Shown: piece after piece, positions 58,861 through 64,000 of the stretch | Layout of the letters: every line of letters starts with the position of its first letter | Position numbering within the stretch: the stretch's first letter is position 1 | Made by a program: the position numbers and the translations under genes | Notes under the pieces: model-generated | Seen by the model: only the letters and a program-made list of their open reading frames with translations | Told to the model about the DNA's origin: nothing | The model's database searches: none | Source: Cryptosporangium aurantiacum | Lineage (GTDB): Bacteria > Actinomycetota > Actinomycetes > Mycobacteriales > Cryptosporangiaceae | Assembly (NCBI RefSeq): GCF_900143005.1 | Contig: NZ_FRCS01000005.1 | Span: 310,001-374,000, forward strand | Direction: 5' to 3' | DNA length: 64,000 bases

Positions 58861-60108
58861 TCAGGCCGTCGCTAGGCCGTCACCGGGCAACTCACCGGCC
58901 TGGAACACCTTGTCGACAGCGGCCCGCGTCCGGGCTTCGCTCGCGGGCATGAGATGCGTGTAGGTACGGAGCGTGAAACCGGGGTCGGCGTGACCGAGGT
59001 ACTCCGAGAGGGCCTTGATGCTCTCCCCGGCGTCGAGCAGCACCGAGGCGTAGAAATGCCGGAGCGCATGCATGCCGTTGTGGTAGTCGGCAGCCACGCC
59101 GATCTTGGTTCGAGCGTTGGCCCAGACGTGCCGGTTGAAGTGGTTCCGGTTGCATGCCCGGAACTCCCGGGTGTGCAGGAGGAGAGGAACGGTCAGCGGG
59201 TCACCGTCGAGGGTGCGCCAGGGCATCGTGACATCGAGTGGCGGACAGCGAACGATGTGCGCGGCCAGCCGTTCGGCAACGCTGTCGGGCAACGGGACGT
59301 CCCGGACCTTGTCGCCTTTCGGCGGCCCGTAGGCGAGCTTGCCCCGGATGGTGCGGACGGCCCTCACGACATGGATGACGCCCCGGAGGAAGTCGACCTG
59401 GTCGACGCCGAGCCCGAAGACCTCTCCCTGCCGTAGCCCGCAACCAGCTGCCAGATCCACCGCGATCCGGTACCGCTCGGGCAGGGCAGCTCGCATCGCG
59501 ATGACCTGCTCAACGGGCCACGGAACGATCCGACGGACCGGGACCTTCGGCGATTTCACCGACTTCGCCGAGCAGGGGTTCTTCACGATCCGTTCGTCGT
59601 CTACCGCCGCCGACAGGACGGTGGACAGCAGCGCGAACAACACTCGGCGGTAAGCCGGGGCGACCTTCTTCGTCTGGAGTCCCCGATCCCACGCCCGCAC
59701 GGTGGACGGCTCGATCTGCACGAGGGAGCGGTCACCGAAGTACGGGTGCAGGTGGGTGCGGAATCGCTGCTCGACTGATTCCCGGGTGGTCTCCTCGAAG
59801 GTCTGGTCCGCTAGCCAGCCGTCGGCGTAGCTCCGGAAGGTGATCCGGCCTGCGCGCGGATCGACGTAGGCGCCATGCAGCTTGCTCGTCTCGGTGGTGA
59901 CTAGGAATGCTTCAGCGGCCCTCTTCTCACGATCGGGAAACGACTTGCTGCGTTCCCGTCCGTCCGGCGCGATGTAGCGAACGCGGTAACGCATCCCCCG
60001 TCCGTGCAGCAACGTCGGTTCCATGACGGGCTTGCCCCTATCGCTGAGAACCGGCTTGCCGTTCTCGTCGCGCTGGGGCTGGTACCAGCGGTCCTCAATG
60101 TGTCCCAT
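58861..60108 (-). CDS. int: Tyrosine site-specific integrase of the mobile element
   Basis: About 415 residues. Catalytic residues: Arg in GCGLRQGEVFGL, Lys region after LAYGPPKGDK, HALRHFYASVLLDAG (His, Arg), GHADPGFTLRTY (His, Tyr). An N-terminal arm-binding part (YVDPRAGRITFRSYADGW) precedes. ATG 60108 directly follows the excisionase stop. It resembles integrases of pSAM2-like AICEs. The gene lies at the element edge. Confidence 0.95.
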   Translation of the reverse strand: MGHIEDRWYQPQRDENGKPVLSDRGKPVMEPTLLHGRGMRYRVRYIAPDGRERSKSFPDREKRAAEAFLVTTETSKLHGAYVDPRAGRITFRSYADGWLADQTFEETTRESVEQRFRTHLHPYFGDRSLVQIEPSTVRAWDRGLQTKKVAPAYRRVLFALLSTVLSAAVDDERIVKNPCSAKSVKSPKVPVRRIVPWPVEQVIAMRAALPERYRIAVDLAAGCGLRQGEVFGLGVDQVDFLRGVIHVVRAVRTIRGKLAYGPPKGDKVRDVPLPDSVAERLAAHIVRCPPLDVTMPWRTLDGDPLTVPLLLHTREFRACNRNHFNRHVWANARTKIGVAADYHNGMHALRHFYASVLLDAGESIKALSEYLGHADPGFTLRTYTHLMPASEARTRAAVDKVFQAGELPGDGLATA

Positions 60109-60109
60109 G

Positions 60110-60301
60110 TCAGGCCGCCTGCTCGTCGAACCAGGCCCGGACGTCGGCTGGGTTGTAGCGGAGGTGACGTCCGGCCTTACGGCAGGGAGGTCCGGCCTTG
60201 TTCTTGCGCCACCAGCGCAGGGTCTCGACGGGAACACCCAGGTAGGTGGACACGTCCTGGATAGTCCACAGTCGTTCTGCGGTGGGATCGATGCTGGTCA
60301 T
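60110..60301 (-). CDS. xis: Excisionase (AlpA/Xis-like helix-turn-helix)
   Basis: 63 residues: LWTIQDVSTYLGVPVETLRW, WRKNKAGPPC, GRHLRYNPADVRAWFDEQ, a MerR-like excisionase fold. One base separates it from the integrase. It directs excision of the element by bending the attachment sites. Confidence 0.93.
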   Translation of the reverse strand: MTSIDPTAERLWTIQDVSTYLGVPVETLRWWRKNKAGPPCRKAGRHLRYNPADVRAWFDEQAA

Positions 60302-60318
60302 GTGGGTACTCCTTCCGG

Positions 60319-61878
60319 TCAGGCCGAGGTGGCGGCATCTTCGTGGGCGATCTCCTCTCGGGCGATCCGGGCGTACTCACGGGCTTGAGCGGCAGCGGTG
60401 TTGGCGAGCATCGCGTCACCGGTAGTGCGCCAGCCCGATCCGGCGTACTGGAGGAGGCCGACGACGAGCGTGGTCTCCAGCTGGTGCTCGTCGGCGAGCT
60501 CGGCCGCCTGTGTGCGTGCCCAGATGATGCGGCGTTCACGGAGCACGCGGAACGTCACGGAGTAGCGGCGGGATTTGGTGAGGAAGTGACCGCCGAAGCC
60601 GAGCATGTGCGCCCACCGACGCAGCAGTCCCCAGCCCCGTGGACCGCCGAGGGTCCAGCAGGCGTCGACGAGGCGTTCGACGTGGGTTCCGGCCGGGTCG
60701 GCATGCAGGTCGATCGTGTCCGTGGTCAGCCGCCGGGACAGGTGCCCGGTCGTCTCGGTGCTCTTGGTGGCGTACTTGGCCAGGTACCCGGCGACCATGC
60801 CGTCCGTGATCGCGTCCCCACCGTCCAGACGCAGAGGCCGGGCGTCGACTTGTTCGCCCCAGGCGATGGGCCACCCGTTGGGGTTGGCCGGGTGGGGTTC
60901 GGTGAAAAGGCCGGCTACGTGGTGGGCGTGCGCGATTCCGCCGGCTAGATCGGTGAGGCCAAGTTCGGCCGGCGGGGGAAGGATCGCGTCCTTGTCGAGC
61001 GGGTCGACACCGTCCAGGCGCACAATGACGTGGAAGTGGACCACGCCGCGCCGCTGGAACTCAGCGACCTTGCCGTACGCGAGGCGGATCAGCCGCGGGG
61101 AGATCCCCCGGGACCGGGCGATCCGGCGGAGTTCGCGGTTGAGCGCGATCGTCGTACGCCGCCACAGCTCAGACGCGTGGTGGTTCCAGACGACCTGGTG
61201 GTCGTGGTCGTAGCAGTCCAGGCACAGGGGCAGGCCGAGCGCGCGCTCGTCGGCATCGTGGATGCGGTCGCAGCGCAGGTCGACCCCGTGCGGGCACAGC
61301 TCCGGGATGCGTCGGGGGCGGCACCGCAGAGCGCGGTTGTCCTTGCCGGTTCGCCGGGTGTGGACCAGGCCGAAGCTCGGAGCGGTCAGGGTGAGGAACA
61401 CGGCCGGGTGCCGGTTGACCGACTCGGGGACGCCGCGTCCGCCGACGAGGCCGGTACGGATGAGCTGGTAGGCGTCGCCACGGTAGGTCTCCGCGCAGGA
61501 CGGGCAGACCTCGGTTCGGCGGTTGCCGCAGGGCTTGTAGATCTCGCCGTCGGGCAGATCGGCTGTCTGCACGGAGGACAGGAGTGCACCGGTGCGGGTG
61601 TCGAAGGTCGCGACCTCTCCGGCCAGCCGGACCGGGTGGGAGCAGGCAGCGGCCGGGCGGACGTGGCTGATCCACGCGTCGTACTCCGGTTCCGAGGCCC
61701 GCTGAAACGCGTGCTCCGCCCTCGTGGCCGACTTGGGAAGCCGGGTGGAGCCAGGAACCGTGAACGGCGTTCGGGTGTCAACGGCTCCTTGACGCTGAAT
61801 TGAGGCGGGGACCAGCCCCGGGTGTGAGCCCGGGACCGGCCGCCGTGGTGCGGTGTGGTGCTGCGCTTCGAGGGTCAC
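60319..61878 (-). CDS. Rolling-circle replication initiator (RepSA-like)
   Basis: 519 residues. HUH-type features: FLTLTAPSFGLVHT (motif 1), RGVVHFHVIVRLDG with His-Phe-His metal site (motif 2) and GYLAKYATKSTE with the catalytic Tyr region (motif 3). A Cys-rich region (CGNRRTEVCPSCAE, CPHGVDLRCD, LCLDCYDHDH) may bind zinc. It resembles initiators of pSAM2/AICE elements that replicate as circles after excision. It lies in the integrase operon. Confidence 0.92.
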   Translation of the reverse strand: MTLEAQHHTAPRRPVPGSHPGLVPASIQRQGAVDTRTPFTVPGSTRLPKSATRAEHAFQRASEPEYDAWISHVRPAAACSHPVRLAGEVATFDTRTGALLSSVQTADLPDGEIYKPCGNRRTEVCPSCAETYRGDAYQLIRTGLVGGRGVPESVNRHPAVFLTLTAPSFGLVHTRRTGKDNRALRCRPRRIPELCPHGVDLRCDRIHDADERALGLPLCLDCYDHDHQVVWNHHASELWRRTTIALNRELRRIARSRGISPRLIRLAYGKVAEFQRRGVVHFHVIVRLDGVDPLDKDAILPPPAELGLTDLAGGIAHAHHVAGLFTEPHPANPNGWPIAWGEQVDARPLRLDGGDAITDGMVAGYLAKYATKSTETTGHLSRRLTTDTIDLHADPAGTHVERLVDACWTLGGPRGWGLLRRWAHMLGFGGHFLTKSRRYSVTFRVLRERRIIWARTQAAELADEHQLETTLVVGLLQYAGSGWRTTGDAMLANTAAAQAREYARIAREEIAHEDAATSA

Positions 61879-62130
61879 TCAGGCCGCCTGACGCTCGGCC
61901 GGGGTGTCGAAGACGCGGTGGATCAGCCGGTCCCAGCAGACCGGGACCGGCTCGCGGTGGTTCTCCCAGAGGAAGACCGCGTGGAGCAGCTGCCAGGTAT
62001 GCGGCAGCGTCAGCCCGAGCCGGGCTGCTTCGGTGCGCAGGTGCGCGATGAACTCGTCCGGTTCCCAGCCTCGGGACAGCCGGTGTTCGCGCCACTGGTA
62101 CGGCCGGTAGGCCGTGGGCCGGGCGGTCAT
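61879..62130 (-). CDS. Small AICE protein of unknown function
   Basis: 83 residues, helical, basic. YRPYQWREHRLSRGWEPDEF and WQLLHAVFLWENHREPVPVC show the Trp-rich pattern seen in small proteins encoded just before RepSA in AICEs. No motif identified. Its stop abuts the rep start, and its start overlaps the XRE gene stop by four bases. Confidence 0.75.
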   Translation of the reverse strand: MTARPTAYRPYQWREHRLSRGWEPDEFIAHLRTEAARLGLTLPHTWQLLHAVFLWENHREPVPVCWDRLIHRVFDTPAERQAA

Positions 62131-62390
62131 AGCGCCGCCTCGATGAGCTGGAAGACGTCCACGTCCAGGACGCGAGCGAGTTCCTTGAGAACCGTCAGAC
62201 GATCGACGGGGATGCGGTCGTTTTCGACCTTGGACAGCCAGTCCGGAGTCCGGCCGACCAGTTCCGCGCAGGCGATCTGGCTCATGCCGCTACGGCGGCG
62301 GAGCCGGGTGATCGTGGTGCCGAAGGACACCACCTGGACCGGTCGGGTAGCGACCGGGCGGAACAGGGTTGAGGTGGTCACGGCGGTCAC
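62127..62390 (-). CDS. XRE-family regulator
   Basis: 87 residues. Helix-turn-helix in GTTITRLRRRSGMSQIACAE, LVGRTPDWLSKVENDRIPVD. It probably regulates the element's excision/replication operon, in which it is embedded with four-base overlaps on both sides. Confidence 0.92.
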   Translation of the reverse strand: MTAVTTSTLFRPVATRPVQVVSFGTTITRLRRRSGMSQIACAELVGRTPDWLSKVENDRIPVDRLTVLKELARVLDVDVFQLIEAAL

Positions 62391-63253
62391 TCCGCCGGGA
62401 CGGCCCGCAGGGCAGGCCGGGGTGCCGAGGCGTCGGGAAGCAGGATCGCTTCCAGCAGCTCGATGTACTCCGGCCGGGTCGGACGGGTGTGCTTGTTCTC
62501 CCAGCGGGAGACGTAGACCTTCAGGTTGTCTTCGTCCGGCATGCTGATGCCGCGTTCGGCGGCCAGCTGCAGCATGCGCTTAACCAGGGCCAGCTGAGTC
62601 AGTCCTTGGGCGTCACGGAGCCCTTTGAAGTCCCAGCGCAGGCGGGTGCCGCGCCGCTTCTGTTCGGCGCGCTTGTCTTCCTCGACCTCGCAGAGGAAGT
62701 CGTCAATCTCGCGCTCGTGGCGTTCGCGCAGTTCGAGGTAGAGCAGCCAGTACCGGCGGCCCAGGCGTTCCGGACGAAGCGCCATGGAGAGGGCTTGTTC
62801 GTAGTCGGCCGGAGCTGTGGCGCTGCTCGCCGGTCGTCCGGGGCGAAGCCCGGACACGCAGTCGCAAGACGATCCGTCGTCCTGGTAGCCCGCGCCCCCG
62901 CAGGAGGTGCAGACGATCCACGTGGATCGTTCGTACGCGAGCGTGCAGGACGGAGCCTCGCAGTTTCGCTCGGAGCAGTAGAGGCAGAACCCGGCCATGT
63001 TGAGCCGAGGAGGCTTGGTGTCAGCCGGTGCGATGGTGGGTGCGGCGAAAACGTAGGTGGGCGATGCGGTGGGGGTGTGCGTAGGACGCTCGTTGACGGG
63101 CACGGTGGGTGCGGCAGGCCGCCGCTCCAGAAGGCCGGTTGAGGTGGACCGAGTGTTCGGTTGCGTTGAGGGATGCGTGCGAACCTCAGTCACCGGAACG
63201 GTTCCGGCAGAGACAGTGCCGTGAGCAGGGACAGGGATACGCTGAACAGGCAT
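62387..63253 (-). CDS. Zinc-finger and XRE-like regulator of the mobile element
   Basis: 288 residues. A Pro/Thr-rich N-terminal region (about 1-85), a Cys-rich zinc region (GFCLYCSERNCEAPSC, VCTSCGGAGYQDDGSSCDC) and a C-terminal helix-turn-helix (DAQGLTQLALVKRMLQLAAE, LKVYVSRWENKHTRPTRPEY). It is the first gene of the element's - strand operon; the region upstream holds two palindromes. Confidence 0.85.
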   Translation of the reverse strand: MPVQRIPVPAHGTVSAGTVPVTEVRTHPSTQPNTRSTSTGLLERRPAAPTVPVNERPTHTPTASPTYVFAAPTIAPADTKPPRLNMAGFCLYCSERNCEAPSCTLAYERSTWIVCTSCGGAGYQDDGSSCDCVSGLRPGRPASSATAPADYEQALSMALRPERLGRRYWLLYLELRERHEREIDDFLCEVEEDKRAEQKRRGTRLRWDFKGLRDAQGLTQLALVKRMLQLAAERGISMPDEDNLKVYVSRWENKHTRPTRPEYIELLEAILLPDASAPRPALRAVPAE

Positions 63254-63523
63254 CGTTGGATCCCTTCGCAGGAGTAGATCGATGCACCGGCCTCAGCGGG
63301 GGACCAGCCCGCTGGGGCCACCTTTCGGTAGCGAGTACCATCTCAGATGGTACTCAGCAGCAACGAGTTTCGCAGTGCTTGACTCGCTGTTGCTGGACGC
63401 CTATGGCGCCGGGTCAACCATCGCGCGGCTCGGGGACAAGTAACAGGTGTCAGCAGGGGGACAGGACTCTGTCCCCTCCCTGTCACCCCGTTCGACACGG
63501 ATACTTGACACATGGGAGGCGAC
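63254..63523. promoter_or_regulatory. Divergent control region of the mobile element
   Basis: Two dyads: a perfect 23-base palindrome at 63333-63355 (GAGTACCATCT, one base, AGATGGTACTC) and GGGGACAGgactCTGTCCCC at 63457-63476. A further GGGGACA half-site lies upstream of the latter. They sit between the - strand operon and the divergent regulator, the place where AICE repressors act. Confidence 0.7.
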
Positions 63524-64000
63524 GTGACGCGAGACGACGAACGACCCCTCTGGGCTCGCAGGATCCGAGCAGAGCGCCTGGCCAGGAATTGGAGTCAGGC
63601 CGATGCCATACGCGCTATGCGTGCTCACTCCGACAAGCCACTCGTAGGAAACGAGAGCCTTCGCCGTTACTGGAAACGGTGGGAGGCGGGCGAGGTGAAG
63701 CCTGACGACCTGCACATGAAGCTGATCGCGAAGTCATTCGGCACCGTTACAGCGGCGCTTTTCCCGACCGAAAACCGCAGGCAGACCGAAGAAAGCGTTA
63801 TCGCCGTCACGGGTATGGACACAGTCGAAATCCTCGCTCGCATTCGCGCGTCCGACGTCTCCCCCGCCACGCTGGATGCTCTACGGATTACGGCCGATCG
63901 TTTGTGCTGCGAGTACCCTCATGCCGCATCACCGCAGCTGCAGGTGGAAGGTCGATCCTGGCTCAGCCGGATCACCCGACTACTGGACGGTCGGCTGACC
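63524..64000 (+). CDS. XRE-type regulator with TPR-like tail, cut by the window end
   Basis: The frame is open from GTG 63524 (GGGAGG at 63514-63519, four bases upstream) to the end of the window. An in-frame ATG at 63512 is possible but precedes the ribosome-binding site. RRIRAERLARNWSQADAIRA then GNESLRRYWKRWEAGEVKPD is an XRE helix-turn-helix, followed by helical sequence. This type is common at the start of the regulatory half of AICEs. The 3' end is not seen. Confidence 0.85.
   Translation, partial: MTRDDERPLWARRIRAERLARNWSQADAIRAMRAHSDKPLVGNESLRRYWKRWEAGEVKPDDLHMKLIAKSFGTVTAALFPTENRRQTEESVIAVTGMDTVEILARIRASDVSPATLDALRITADRLCCEYPHAASPQLQVEGRSWLSRITRLLDGRLT

Overview
The window is chromosomal DNA of a very GC-rich actinomycete. 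Evidence for this: strong G/C bias at third codon positions, frequent GTG starts, and families typical of Actinomycetota (DUF397/Scr1-type XRE pairs, a DrrAB-type ABC pair, protein O-mannosyltransferase, class E/F sortase, TIGR02960-type sigma factor, AICE genes with a RepSA-like initiator). A morphologically complex genus such as Cryptosporangium or a relative is my guess; the sequence does not prove it. I saw no rRNA, tRNA or CRISPR array.

Layout. 0-18.7 kb is ordinary core and accessory metabolism: greA, threonine ammonia-lyase, a MEDS/ATPase regulator, a MoxR plus VWA pair, an alpha/beta hydrolase with a divergent AraC regulator, an amidase overlapping metB, a YczE membrane protein divergent from a MocR regulator, a hydrolase-fold protein lacking two catalytic residues next to a LuxR regulator, and msrA.

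18.7-27.9 kb is a mosaic island built on the 3' end of msrA. Five further copies of the msrA 3' end (the two-cysteine recycling tail, some with the terminator hairpin) occur at 23.0, 24.1, 25.0, 26.7 and 27.8 kb. Between them lie small cargo blocks: a HEPN-like-motif protein with an HNH nuclease, a DUF397/XRE pair with a truncated serine recombinase, a VapBC pair, a decayed antitoxin/RelE-like pair, an ATPase with a DUF234-like domain behind a large inverted repeat, and a membrane protein. I read this as a record of successive site-specific insertions into msrA. It is the most interesting part of the window.

27.9-35.5 kb is variable DNA: hypothetical membrane proteins, a CPBP protease, DUF6980, a 357-bp element with 28-bp terminal inverted repeats, a MerR regulator, an 11-copy 13-bp minisatellite, and a sigma factor coupled to a hydrolase carrying a pentapeptide-repeat insertion.

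35.5-58.8 kb is mainly regulator/effector modules, many divergent with visible palindromic operators: MerR/methyltransferase, DrrAB exporter versus a MerR-beta-clamp fusion, ECF sigma/anti-sigma, AraC/FMN reductase, monooxygenase/TetR, ABC exporter/two-component system and MarR/DinB-like. Cell-envelope genes follow: O-mannosyltransferase, DUF4142 plus sortase, DUF1206 and two CBS-domain hemolysin-family proteins.

58.86 kb to the end is the left part of an integrative element of the AICE type: integrase, excisionase, rolling-circle replication initiator, small regulators in overlapping order, and a divergent regulator cut off by the window end.
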